From: Panopea generosa
Lineage: Eukaryota; Mollusca; Bivalvia; Adapedonta; Hiatellidae
DNA length: 64,000 bases
Assembly: GCA_029582155.1 (NCBI GenBank)
Contig: CM055896.1
Location: 3,991,616 to 4,055,615, forward strand
Direction: 5' to 3'
In this document: piece by piece, positions 21,803 through 32,886 of the stretch
How the letters are laid out: every line of letters begins with the position of its first letter
Position numbering within the stretch: the stretch's first letter is position 1
Notes under the pieces: generated by a model
The model's input: the letters and a program-made list of their open reading frames with translations, nothing else
The model's database searches: none
What the model was told of the DNA's origin: nothing
Position numbers and translations under genes: made by a program

Positions 21803-24800
21803 GCGATAGATTCACTGGTCATCAAGTGCAATCTTTTGTATGTATAAGTGTTTCTTTACCCTCGCACTTTGAACTAAGTCATTTTGGCGAGCCGGATAAG
21901 ATGATTATTTAAAAAACAGGATGATTGCTTAAAAAGCAAGGTGATTATATTAAAAGATAAGATGATCATTTAAAATTAATGATAATGATGATGATGAAGA
22001 TGACGGCGATAATCGGTGATTACCCACTATGGAGTTTAAACACTTATTGTTTTATAAATATGGACATTCCTATTTTTACTTAATCAGTTGTTTAATTAGT
22101 TATTTTTAATTGCTTATATTGATGCAGACTTTATACGATTTACTTCAATATTCAAATACTAATGTTTAATTATTGAGACTCCAGGCATTCTACTCTACCT
22201 TGTGCAGCCAAAATATGATTTAAAAATATTAGTACCGATTGTACTAGCATTACTATGGTATGTGTAAAACCTATATATTAGGCCAGACGCTTTTGCTTAT
22301 AGCGCAAATAAATTTGCTTGAGATATCATAAGCGTCCGACCCAACTTGAACCCTCAACAGGAATGATTCCCGCTGATTGTTTATCTGTGCACACTAATTG
22401 TGCTCAGTTGCTATGGTAATATTTTATTTGTATGACAGTACCGTTAGCAACCGTATATACCACATACAGAGAGTAATTGTCAATATATAAATATCAACAA
22501 ACTAAAGTATGCCGTAAAACCAGCAACAATATTATTTTGTTGCTGGTATGGTACTTGACTTAAAAGAATATGGCTACACAGGTATTAATGTTTAAGTAAA
22601 TGAGGTTTCATATATTAGTATATTTTCAGTCGATCGTCTTGCATAGCTCTATATTGAATGCCTATGATACTAATAACATCATTTGACATTCTCTAAAACC
22701 ATTATACAGTAGTATTTACTGTTAATGGTGAACCATATAACCCTGTACACACGTACATTGTTATTTATATACTTTAAATTGTATATTTGTATTTGTATGG
22801 TAAACTAGAAAGTTGTAATAACTTCTAAAAGTGTTCAACCATTTTTTTTTAATAATATAGCGGCAGGTACCGCTATATCATAGTTTGAGCTACGCAAGTT
22901 TATGAATAATTAATTTATTGAAAAATGTTCGTCAGCCTTGCAATATTTTGCTAGTATACCACACTATTAAAATGTGACCAACCACCGCTAATCTCCCATG
23001 ATGTATCAGATATTGGTACACAATGGACTAAAAGTATGTTAAAAATTGTTATTAAATTAAATTGTGATGTTTGTAAAGAAGCACCCGGCAGATTGCTCGT
23101 ACCTAAAAAGCGCCATAATTAAAAAATATCTTAAAAAATCCGATATCCCCTCAGGTAGTGAATACGGAGTTACTATATAGTCCCGTAATCAACATGATAT
23201 ACGTTATCGCAATCTTTTGTTTACATCTTCTCCGGGTCAACATTCCATTGAAGGTCAAACGCTGCCGATTGGCTGGATTTCAATCACGGACCTAATAGTG
23301 AACAGTTCTATTTTTACTTCACAGTTTTATGTCCTGAGCTTAAAGCCGAAAACGGATTGAAATCTAGCCAATCGGAATGAGCGTTTCATTCCCGATCGAA
23401 CCACTCAGCGACCGGCTTTTATTGGGGCCTTTGGCCCTACTGATGTTGATCTGGGGAAGAGATGTATTATTAAATATGAACATGAACGCTTTATATCTAG
23501 TAATGGATGTGTATTATACACATTTTAGCGTTTTTTGCATGTTTATATTAATTTATAATGATTATAATTTTAATAATTATTTAAATAGTAACGTATATCA
23601 TGTTGATTACGGGACTATATGGCAACTCCGTATTCACTACACAGCATTGAGTACGGTTCTAGGGAATATCATGGTTAGGAAATGCCATGATACTCATTAT
23701 TGAATTACACAAGACTACTTTATAAATATATAGTGACCAACTTCTACTAATCAGTTCTCAGCAGATCTGATCTGAGGGGATATCGGGTTTTTTAAGATAT
23801 TTTTTAATTATAGCGCTTTTTAGGTACGAGCAATCTGCCGGGTGCTTCTTTACAAACATCACAATTTAATAACAATTTTTATCATATTTTTAGTCCATTG
23901 TGTACCACTATGTGATACATCATGGGAGATTAGCGGTGGTTGGTCACTTTTTAATAATGTGGTGTACTGATAAAATATTGCAAGGCTGACGAACACATTT
24001 TAATAACTTAATTATTCATAAACTTGCGTAGCTCAATCTATGATATAACGGTACCTGCTGATATATTAATAAAAAAAATGGTTGAACACTTTTAGAAGTT
24101 CTTACAACTCTTTAGTGTACCCTACAAATATACAATTTAAAGTATATAAATAACAATGTACGTGTGTACAGGGTTATATGGTTCACCACTAACAGTAAAT
24201 ACTACTGTATAATGGTTTTAGGGAATGTCAATCGATGTTATTAGTATCATAGGCATTCAATATAGAGCTATGCAAGACGATCAACTGAAAATAGACTAAT
24301 ATATGAAACATCATTTACTTAAATATTAATACCTGTGCAGCCATATTCTTTTAAGTCACGTACCATACCAGCAACAAAATAATATTGTTGCTGGTTTTAC
24401 GGCATACTCTAGTTTGTTGATATTTTTGTATTGGCAATTACTGTCTGTATGTGGTATATACGGTTGCTAACGGTACTGTCATACAAATAAAAATATTACC
24501 ATAGCAACTGAGCACAATTAGTGTGCACAGATATACAGTCAGCGGGAATCATTCCTGTTGAGGGTTCAAGTTGGGTCGGACACTTATGATATCTCAAACA
24601 AATTTATTTGCGCTATAAGCAAAAGTATCTGGCCTAACATATAGGTTTTACATATAGTAAAGAACCATAATAACGCTCGTACACTTGGTACTAATATTTT
24701 AACTCATATTTTGGCTGCACAAGGTAGAGTAGAATGCCTGGAGTCTTAATAATTAAACGTTAGCATTTGGTTGTTGAAGAAGGTCATATAAAGTCTGCAT

Positions 24801-25090
24801 CAATATAAGCAAATAAAAACATTCAATAAAACAACCGGTTAAATAAAAATAGGAGTATCTATATTTATTAAACAATAAGTGTTTAAACTCCATAGTGGGT
24901 AATCATCGTTTATCGTCGTCATCTTCATCATCATCATTAGTTTTAAATAATCATCTTATCTTTTAAATAATCACCTTATTTTTTAAGTAATCATCTTGTT
25001 TTTTAAATAATCATCTTATCCGGCTCGCCAAAATGACTTAGTTCAAAGTGCGAGGGTAAATAAATACTTATACATACATACCAGTAAGTA
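21803..25090. repeat. 3.3-kb imperfect palindrome (two ~1.5-1.7 kb arms)
   Basis: Left arm about 21803-23300, right arm about 23345-25090, centre near 23320. Paired landmarks: ctttgaactaagtcatttt (about 21867) with its complement near 25030-25050; acccaacttgaaccctcaac (about 22340) with 24560; gcaacaatattattttgttg (about 22522) with 24371; cacccggcagattgctcgta (about 23082) with 23828-23847; gattggctggatttcaatc with gattgaaatctagccaatc at the centre. The right arm has two extra blocks (about 23390-23590 and 23640-23760); the second matches module U1, so the left arm has a deletion. No coding frame is conserved between arms. Confidence 0.9.
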
Positions 25091-25099
25091 GCCAATTTA

Positions 25100-26620
25100 A
25101 TATATGATTAGCTTTTCAAACAGTTCACTGGACAAATAGGGACAGTGTCATATAGAATATTATACCTACAGGCATACTGCACAAAGTCCAGCTGCTGGCA
25201 CCCTGTAGAGCTTTCATAATTCACCAACACCACATTCACACCATGTGGTAATGGGAAATACCATGCCACAGTGTGCATATTGTACCCTAATTAGCATAAA
25301 TCACTCTAGGGTTTATGACCAGGATGTATGTAATATCACATAGTGTTATGACTTTATACATATTTAAACATTTTTTCGAAGTGACATTAAACAATCAATT
25401 TAAATACAAAATCTTTTATTTTTCTTGTTGCCTAAACTAAAATGTGCATCAGAAATTTAAAAAGAAAAAATCCTACACAACTTTGTATGATGTATTTGTA
25501 TTTAATTACAAAATATATGCAACTTTCTTAGTAAGTTCACAAAAAGGTTGAAAATGGTCAATTAGTATTTTTTTATCTCCATTTTTTAGAAATTATTCAT
25601 ATCTTAGTGGCACTCTGCTAACACATATTTTATACAAATAAAGAAGTTGATGATATAAACTAGAAGAAATAGAATTTATATGTAACGTCCGTCCCAACTA
25701 CATATACATGTATATGTAGTTGGGATGTATATGTAGTTGAGACGGACGTAAGATATACATTTTACACTTCAGTGAATATCTTTCTTAAGCACACATGGGT
25801 CAATTTTTAGATTTTTTTTATAGTACATTAATATGTATGACAGCTGGTGAATGAATCATTCTTATTATCTTCTTGGAAGAATATATGCCAGTTTGTTTTT
25901 TTGTCACAAATTGAAATTATTTGATTTTATGTATTTTTTCTCAAATACACTATTTTAACAGTAAAAACAAAACTCTGCTGTTGAATAACATACAATAGCA
26001 AAGCGTTAGAAGGAAAATAACTTTGATTTAGTACATTTTCACATATATTTATGGATAAATAAAGGAACAAAGGTTTTAATTTTTATTTTCCATAACGAAG
26101 TACAGGACTGTATCAAATGTCTATTTAAGAATAAATGACCTACCTGACCGTGAAAAGCCACATATCAACATAAAAGTAATTAAATTATCTATCGATCAAA
26201 ATGAATAAAATGAGTTTGTGAACAATTAAATGACGTATTTGTATTTGAATAAAGGGTAAATTTTAGATGCCAACACATTATGCTCCCAAACATATGTTTT
26301 TAGGCCATTCTAAGCTCTAAAATAAAAATCATAGCTTTTTTGTGATAAATTAAAAAAACACAGTTAAGTAGTATTGATATGTTTTAATAGTAATGGTTAA
26401 AATTAGAAATTAACTTATATTTTGTTTTCTAAAATAATTTTCCTATTATTTTTTTTAAAAAATGGCCTATTTACTGTACAACAGGCACCATTAACTGTTA
26501 AACAGGCAAGCACAAGTTATATTTTTAAATACCACAATAAAAAATGTTTCTCTTATGAAATTCAAGCTGTTTTCATGTATGTGAGTTGTAAATTCTTCTA
26601 AAATATTTGTTTTGCTTATT
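25100..26620. other. AT-rich spacer before the YqaJ gene
   Basis: No gene seen, apart from a small hairpin at 25685-25749 annotated separately. If the first exon of the YqaJ gene is at the left end of the element, this is intron. Confidence 0.5.
25685..25749. repeat. Nested hairpin with perfect 32-bp palindrome
   Basis: Bases 25693-25724 are a perfect palindrome (arm cccaactacatataca). A 24-base outer arm, 25685-25708, also pairs with 25726-25749 with one mismatch. The right half of the palindrome thus exists twice, giving two alternative hairpins. Confidence 0.95.
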
Positions 26621-26625
26621 TTTAG

Positions 26626-27059
26626 GTTTCTGATGTGCATTTACCAGACAGCCTTCGAGAACTCCACCAGTTAACGAACCCACAGCTTTCAACACTATTA
26701 AGACAACTACATATACCTTCTAAAGGAAAAGCGCAACCATAGAATCACGTTATTAGCCAAAAAACTGAACAAATGATCCTTTCATCAGCACTTTGAAGGA
26801 TGTGTCTAATATAGTTGAAGGCTGGGAAACTGATATACGTCTGGTGCCAGAGGTAAAACTTGATTATATAGTTCAATACCTTCTGGCATCACATGACATC
26901 ACTCCAAAGAAGAATGGTGACTATGAAGTCTATGATGAGAAGAGCCTTCGTTGCTACAAAGCCCTGCGTTCGTATAATTTGTGGGAGTCGGGCCATATCC
27001 ATGGCATTGAATACAATGAACTTGTAAGTCTCAGTAACCTTTTGTGCACTGAAATGTAA
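26626..27059 (+). pseudogene. 5' coding part of the YqaJ-family protein, broken
   Basis: After an acceptor (tttttag at 26625) the frame reads ELHQLTNPQLSTLLRQLHIP and SKGKAQ, resembling a SAP-type helix-turn (L-x-x-L-x-I/L-P-x-x-G-K), but meets TAG at about 26740. Another frame, 26793-27059, gives VKLDYIVQYLLASHD and YKALRSYNLWESGHIHGIEY, the conserved N-terminal segment of SWIM/YqaJ transposon proteins. That frame must shift by one base near 27028-27050 to join the SWIM segment downstream. A strong donor-like gtaagt at 27024 exists, but coding similarity continues directly after it, so I read this as a frameshift and not an intron. Confidence 0.65.
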
Positions 27060-28701
27060 AGCCAACCCATCCTTCGACACTTCTGGAACACAATATGAAG
27101 TCATAGTTATACTGAAAGAATCTGGTGAACCAGTCGGGGCATGTTGTTCATGTGTTGCTGGGCTTGGTGAGGCATGTACTCATGTCGCTGGTTTACTTTT
27201 TGCAATTGAAGATTTCATTTCAAGAGGATATAAAGATCTACCGGACTGCCAAACCACAACAGAAAAACTATGTAAATGGGTTGCTCCTAAAGGTCCAAAG
27301 GTAACGCCCAAGCCATTAAAACAAATTCCTGTACAAAAACCATCAAAGTACAAAAAGGTTAAACTGTATAGTGCTAGTGAATTTAAACCAGTTCCAGAAA
27401 ACCTCAGACCAGTGGATATGAATGATTTGCAAACATTACATAATTCCCTATGCCTTATTAATCCAAATTTACCCTGGGTTAGAGGAGTGGCCCCTCAAGT
27501 GTTAGAGAAGATTCATCCCAGAGATGTTCTTGATCCAGTTCCAGTTTTAAGTTTACAGGACAATGTAGAATATTTGAACGAATCAATAGCACCTTCAAGA
27601 GAAGAAGAAGTATCTACTAATGAACAACCCCTGACATTAAAGGAAAGATTAACATATATTTTGCACGGTGACCAATTCGCAGAAGTTGTGAAAAAGATAG
27701 CAATGACGCCAGATGAAAGAACAATAGTGGAACATTTGACATTTGATCAATCTGCTTCTGTTGAATGGTTCCTTTACCGCCAGGGTATGATAACTGCATC
27801 AACTTTTCATCATGTTTCTGTCCATGTCGACAAACTCATCAGTTCAGGTATAAAAGAAAATACAGCAACAGATAAATTAGTGGATATGCTCGTCAACGGC
27901 AGTAAATTTAAAGGTAATGCTGCTACACGCTATGGGAGCAGTAGTGAGTCTGTAGCGGCAAAATTGTATGAACAGCAGTTCAAGAAGTCTCATCAGAATG
28001 TGGAAGTTTGTAAAAGAGGCCTTGTGATTGATAGTGAACATTGTTACATAGGCGTTTTTCATGATAGAATTGTTCAGTGTGACTGCCATGGAAGAAGACT
28101 GATGGAAATCAAATGTCCTTATACTTTCCAAACCAAAGATATTACGTTTGAGAGCCTTGATTATCTTTTTCAAATTAAAGGAAAATATCACCTGAAGCAG
28201 AAAGGCAATCCATACTATTCCCAAATCCAAGTACAAATGATGGTTACTGGTATCCGAGTCTCTGATCTTGTCATTTTTTATGGCAGTAGTATATGTGTTA
28301 TTCCTGTGGAGTATGACAGTGCCCATTGTGGTTTATTAATGAAGAACCTGAATTTCTTTTTCATTGAACATGTGCTGCCAACTCTTCTATGTCAAACCAA
28401 CAGCCCTTCTCTCAAAAGTGAGCAGGAAAGTTTAAATTGTGGTATTTTACAGGAAAGGAGAATTGTTCAAAACAGTGTAAGTGTCGATAGTGATAGATAC
28501 TACTGTGGTAAATGTGGAGAGTTGTTATCAGAAAACATTTCAGATAATAAACAGGCCAGTATTAAGTGTGAATGCCAATGTCAGTGCAATCAATGGTTTC
28601 ACTGGAAGTGTGTAGGCTATATTCCAGATCCAGACAACTTTGATGTTGAACCTCCATGGTTCTGCAGAAACTGTGTGAAATCTTGTGACATTGTCATGTG
28701 A
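27028..28701 (+). CDS. SWIM zinc finger - YqaJ nuclease - PHD finger protein
   Basis: One open frame runs from a stop at 27025-27027 to TGA at 28699-28701; the first in-frame ATG is at 27418, downstream of the SWIM finger, so the real start was probably further upstream. Order: SWIM motif CCSCVAGLGEACTHVAGLLF (27145-27204); a spacer; a YqaJ-type nuclease fold about 27760-28280 with WFLYRQGMITAS, GSSSE, HDRIV and MEIKCPY (candidate catalytic D and E-x-K); then a C4HC3 PHD finger, 28498-28680 (CGKC ... WFHWKC ... WFCRNC). YqaJ proteins are phage-type recombination exonucleases; in ISL2EU-type transposons a YqaJ protein accompanies the transposase, role unproven. The usual SPDG catalytic motif reads FHDR here, retaining the Asp. 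Convergent with the transposase gene. Confidence 0.85.
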   Translation, partial: VSVTFCALKCKANPSFDTSGTQYEVIVILKESGEPVGACCSCVAGLGEACTHVAGLLFAIEDFISRGYKDLPDCQTTTEKLCKWVAPKGPKVTPKPLKQIPVQKPSKYKKVKLYSASEFKPVPENLRPVDMNDLQTLHNSLCLINPNLPWVRGVAPQVLEKIHPRDVLDPVPVLSLQDNVEYLNESIAPSREEEVSTNEQPLTLKERLTYILHGDQFAEVVKKIAMTPDERTIVEHLTFDQSASVEWFLYRQGMITASTFHHVSVHVDKLISSGIKENTATDKLVDMLVNGSKFKGNAATRYGSSSESVAAKLYEQQFKKSHQNVEVCKRGLVIDSEHCYIGVFHDRIVQCDCHGRRLMEIKCPYTFQTKDITFESLDYLFQIKGKYHLKQKGNPYYSQIQVQMMVTGIRVSDLVIFYGSSICVIPVEYDSAHCGLLMKNLNFFFIEHVLPTLLCQTNSPSLKSEQESLNCGILQERRIVQNSVSVDSDRYYCGKCGELLSENISDNKQASIKCECQCQCNQWFHWKCVGYIPDPDNFDVEPPWFCRNCVKSCDIVM

Positions 28702-28720
28702 GAATTAACAAATATTAGTT

Positions 28721-28945
28721 GGTGGGCCTGCATGGATCAGTAGGTAACATGTTTGACTCAATGAAGGTATCTCGAGATAGAATCCCAGCCTGGCTTCAGT
28801 CTCTGTAATTGTTCATGAACTTTGTCATGAGTCTACCCCTCTAAATATGTGGGGAAGTAGTGACTTGAGGAGATCAGGCAAATCTTGTACTAGGCTAATT
28901 ATAGCATAGTGCATCCCAGGAATGATAAGTGTACTACCATTGTTA
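28721..28945 (+). mobile_element. tRNA-derived SINE, copy 1 of a pair
   Basis: The head (gggcctgcatggatcagtag, B-box-like agatagaatcccagcctgg) is followed by a body with gtaattgttcatgaacttt and an end at gcatcccaggaatgataag. It starts 20 bases after the YqaJ stop codon. A related copy follows at 29040. Confidence 0.6.
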
Positions 28946-29039
28946 ATAACTAATATACTGTTGAAAAAAAATCGGCTTTAAATCCTTATGTTTACATTAT
29001 GTTTTCCATCTACTTAAGTTAAAACTTAAGTTATTTTAA

Positions 29040-29270
29040 GAACGGCCCTGGACTGCTCAGTTGATTATGAATTTGACTCTCAATCAAATAATTGTTTGTT
29101 TGAATCCGCGGGCCAGACTGACTCAGTCTTTTTTATGATTGTTCATGATCTTGTTCTGCAACCATCATGAATCGTCTGTTTAGGAAAGAAGTCAGTGATT
29201 TACAGAGATATGGTCAGTCTAGTATTTGTGTATCCCAGGAACAAGCAAAAGGTGTGGTAGCTGCCATTAA
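29040..29270 (+). mobile_element. tRNA-derived SINE, copy 2 of a pair
   Basis: The head has ggactgctcagttgattatg and a B-box-like ttgtttgaatccgcgggcc. The body has gattgttcatgatcttgtt and ends at gtatcccaggaacaagc, the same plan as 28721-28945. Confidence 0.6.
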
Positions 29271-29895
29271 ATAACTGAAAAACTTTTACAGGCAGGATTT
29301 TAGACAAAATCACAGCAATATGTGTACCCAATGCAACATTTTAATATTATCGTTTTTAAAATATGTTGAAAGTTTTAAAGACTCTTAATAATAGTCTGGA
29401 ATGTCTTGTTTGCAGCTTAAGTTATGTTTGTCTTGTAAACTGTATCACCAGACAAATAGCACAAGGCCAAATGTAATAATAGCTGTGATAACTATTTCCC
29501 ATCTGTCCCTTGAGATTTCACCATTTCATGTATTACATTGCTTGAAAAAAAAAAACATACGAATTTGAATGACAGGTGCTCACATAATTATTAAATGTGA
29601 TTTGATGATTTATTTTGCTTTCATTATTGTCTTTCAGTTATATGTACATGTATCATTTATATGTAAATATATATATATATATATTTAAATCCTATCAAGT
29701 CCTTCTTGGAGGGAAACAATTAACATGGCTATCATTTTATTTAACCTATTAATACATCCCTGCAAGGAGCTGCCATTAGTTGTTGAGAATACTTTCAAAA
29801 CTTGAATTTAAACTTGAGATATATGTGTATTTTGTTGAGTTGTCATAAAATAGTCTTAAGAAATTGAATTTGCTGTTGCACTTGATATACATATA
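29270..29895. other. AT-rich spacer, no gene seen
   Basis: Probable 3' flank of the YqaJ gene. It holds a (TA)n run near 29667-29686. Confidence 0.5.
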
Positions 29896-30121
29896 TATTG
29901 AACAGAACAGCTAACGAGCCACCTGACATTTTATGTATTAATATCGAAAAACTATTGAAGCTATTTCCTCAAAATTTAAGTGAAAATTGATATTTTAAAC
30001 ATTTAGGACTATCATTCAAAGTAAAAAAACAATACTGTTGATGAATTTTAAAAACCCTACTAAATATATTGACACAGATATTGGAAATAAAAAAGTGGCA
30101 GGTTAGCTGTTCTGTTCAGTA
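29896..30121. mobile_element. 226-bp MITE with ~25-bp TIRs and TA duplication
   Basis: The left end, tattgaacagaacagctaac, and the reverse complement of the right end, tactgaacagaacagctaac, differ by one base over 20 and stay similar further in (gccac, tttt). TA flanks both sides (29894-29895 and 30122-30123). No coding capacity. It sits between the YqaJ and transposase genes. Confidence 0.85.
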
Positions 30122-30868
30122 TACATTCATAATTAAAAAATATGAAGAACAATGATTTTTCAAGTAATTGTTTTTATTTACTCTCCCTCTCAGCTGTAAT
30201 CCACCATAAATGTAAATGCGGTTCAAGCAAATTTTACTTTAAAAGTATATGACTGGATTTTTTGCTACTATATGTTAACATGTGGTTCATATATATTGAC
30301 TTGCATACAAATATATAAATACAAGTTTAAAATAAATTCACTCAAATTTCTTTATGTCTCAAGTCGATTTGTTAATATCAAACATGCAAGTAACTTTTGT
30401 AAGCTTTCTATGAATCGCACATTTGTTTTCTCTTAATGGATAATAAAAATATACACGATATATACAGTGTCATTTAAAAAGAAGCCTTTCTTAATATTTT
30501 CTCAACTAAAACACTTTTGCTTGAACTTCAGAGACAATGAATTTGCTTTTCTTTCATATTTAGATGGTCATTAATGTGTAATGTTTCTCTTATCTAGACA
30601 ATATGATTATAGATATTCAATATTAATTGATCTCACCCAAACTCATGCATCCACAAACACGCTTTGAACATTAGACTAGAACTACACAAGATATTAACAT
30701 GGATAAAGAACAAATAAAAGTTAATCTGGTGTGCTATCAAGTTAACCTTTTCCTTGAAAAGCTTTTTGTTCATTACATATCAAGACTTCCCTTCTTGACT
30801 GTTAACTGTTAGCACATTTAACTCAACTACAACTATTTCAAGTTCATACAATCTTCACTTAATCAATT

Positions 30869-31992
30869 TCAAACTTTCAAGAATGGATCCTGAAAGTTGA
30901 TGAGATAACCACATGCTTTAAAAATGTTTTCATAAGCATCTATTTGACACAGTTTCATCTCTTTGGCCAAGAAAGCAAACTGTTTTATTCTTCTGATGGC
31001 TCTTTCAATATGAACTCTTGCCTCTGAAATCTTCTTGTTTTTCTTCAATTCTTCTTTGCTGAACTGTGATTTGTCTTTATGTTTTAATGATGGCATTACT
31101 AAATGAACTCCAGGAGGCAAGTCTTCGCTGATAATAAAGCCTCGGTCAACTTTTTCTCCGGGATAAAGGGCACCAAGTAAATCACAACTCTCATTCGTAA
31201 TTAATTTATCCGAGGCTCTTCCTCCGTACATTTGGGAAATGTATGTTATTGCACCTCCTGCATTTATTCCAACAAGAAATTTGATAGTACTGTGGTGCTT
31301 ATAGTAGGAAAACAATTGCTTGTGTGCAGACAATGATGATGGTGTTTCTGCAAAAAGTTCTGTGCAGTCTAGAATGATTCTTAGGTTACTGAACTCGGAG
31401 AAACAGTCAGCTGTCGGTACTTGCTCATTTCCAGTGTCGGATAGCTTTCAAATTTTCTCAAGTTCAATTGATAACAGACAAACCCAGGCATTGAATATGC
31501 TGGAAAATGTTGATTCGGCAATGCCAAATCTCACCGCCATGTCACCTGAGGGAATGCCCAACCGCAAACGTACTAGTGTAACAAAGAATTCATCTCTTAG
31601 ATCTAAAGTACGGATTCGTCCAGGTCGTTTCTTAAATTTCTCAGAATAATGGGAATGTGCCACTGTTCTTTCACCATATGGATATTTCATGTGAATTGCT
31701 TTTGGTTCTAAATAGTTAAACAATGCCTCAAACACATCATAGGAGGGAAATCCAGTATAGTATTTAAACATTTTTGGGTTCTGTTTAACATTGTAAAGTG
31801 TTAGGATTTGGCACTTGTCATTCATAGATTCCAATGTTTCCAACTATTCCTTGGCTTTCTCGCCTTTTTCAATGTATTCCTTAAGGGAAGGATCAACAGT
31901 TACCATGTGAATGAGGTTTGGTCAACTTCTGTTTTTAAATAGTCATGTCCATGTGGCTGAAAATCTGATGTATCCTCAACATAGCCTTCCCT
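30869..31992 (-). pseudogene. DDE transposase catalytic exon(s), broken
   Basis: Read from 31992 down: linker REGYVEDTSDFQPHGHDYL, a frameshift near 31905, TAG at 31844-31846, then an open frame to a TGA at 31448-31450 where the frame simply continues to the natural stop at 30869-30871. The domain is a DDE_Tnp_4-type RNase H-fold transposase: helix-turn region (LRLGIPSGDMAVRFGIAEST), first catalytic Asp in RIILDCTE, second in GGRASDK or VDRGF, and Glu in ARVHIERAIRRIK. All catalytic residues survive. The TGA falls where relatives usually have Trp, so a TGG to TGA change is likely. It would cut and paste the element; this copy is inactive unless the stops are bypassed. Confidence 0.85.
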
Positions 31993-32243
31993 CTCTGGTA
32001 TAATTGTAAGATTTTGGATATAAAAAGCAAAAAAGCTTTAAAAAAACACATAACAATATATATGCAATCATTTCACTGAGCACCAGGCCACTCACTTTTG
32101 TACTTTTCACGTATACCGCAATAAAAGGAAGTACTCAGCCACTATCAATTGGTTAAAATATTTTTGAACCGACAAAATGTCAACTATGGTCATTAAGTAT
32201 GTGGTAATATATGTGAAGTTGCATTATATTTCTTGATCCCTTA

Positions 32244-32460
32244 CTGGCAGGTCCTCATTAGCTCAATCAGTAGCGCGTCTGACTATCAATCCAGAGGTCA
32301 TGAATTTGAATCCCAATCCTGCCAGTCTCCTAGATGATTGATATATATATTATGCTATTGCACGTCATTATCATTCATTTCTCACCGAAGATTCAAGTGT
32401 GAAAGTTATATATAAGCCGTCAATGGCATAAATATGATGCCTAACATACAATCAAACAAT
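32244..32460 (+). mobile_element. tRNA-derived SINE (family C)
   Basis: The head has attagctcaatcagtagcg, tctgactatcaatccagagg and a B-box-like gaatttgaatccc, then a short body (gatgattgata, cattatcattcatttctcac). It shares the plan of 32549 and 47196. It lies in the transposase gene region, upstream of the DDE exon. Confidence 0.7.
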
Positions 32461-32548
32461 AAAAATCCTTACTGATTAAATTGGTGTTGCGGTCTATTAA
32501 TAATTATAATTAATATCAATACTATTTATTCTTTTACAATTCGTTCAA

Positions 32549-32845
32549 GCTGGGCCTGATAAGCTCAGTTAGTAGCATCTGACTATCAATCCAGGGGCCG
32601 TTAGTTTGAATCCCCGCCTGGCAAGTCTCCGTGATGATTGATATATAATACGTCTCATTATTATTTGTGTCTCACCTCTGATTTATTTGGGAAATTTATC
32701 AGTTACTTGTATAGATGGAAAATGCCCGAGAACTGGTTAACCTTTCAGGATTCCAGGAAACAATGGTTAGATTAACTGATCGTCTTTTAACCTTCGATGG
32801 CATAAACATGATACTTAAATTCAATCAACCAATTAAATTCATTAA
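32549..32845 (+). mobile_element. tRNA-derived SINE (family C)
   Basis: The head is gataagctcagttagtagc with tctgactatcaatccagggg and gtttgaatccccg. The longer body contains gaaacaatggttagattaac and tgatcgtcttttaacc, as in the copy at 47196. Confidence 0.75.
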
Positions 32846-32886
32846 TGAATTAAAACTAAATGGAGAGAGCAGTCGTAGATTCTTAC

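Noticed and set aside
23377-23703. 108-codon plus-strand frame in the palindrome
   Set aside because: The complementary arm does not conserve the frame, and much of the frame lies in a block absent from that arm.
27024-27034. Intron starting at a consensus gtaagt in the YqaJ gene
   Set aside because: Protein similarity resumes within about a dozen bases, too short for an intron; a one-base frameshift explains it.
31320-31649. 109-codon plus-strand frame
   Set aside because: Antisense to the DDE transposase.
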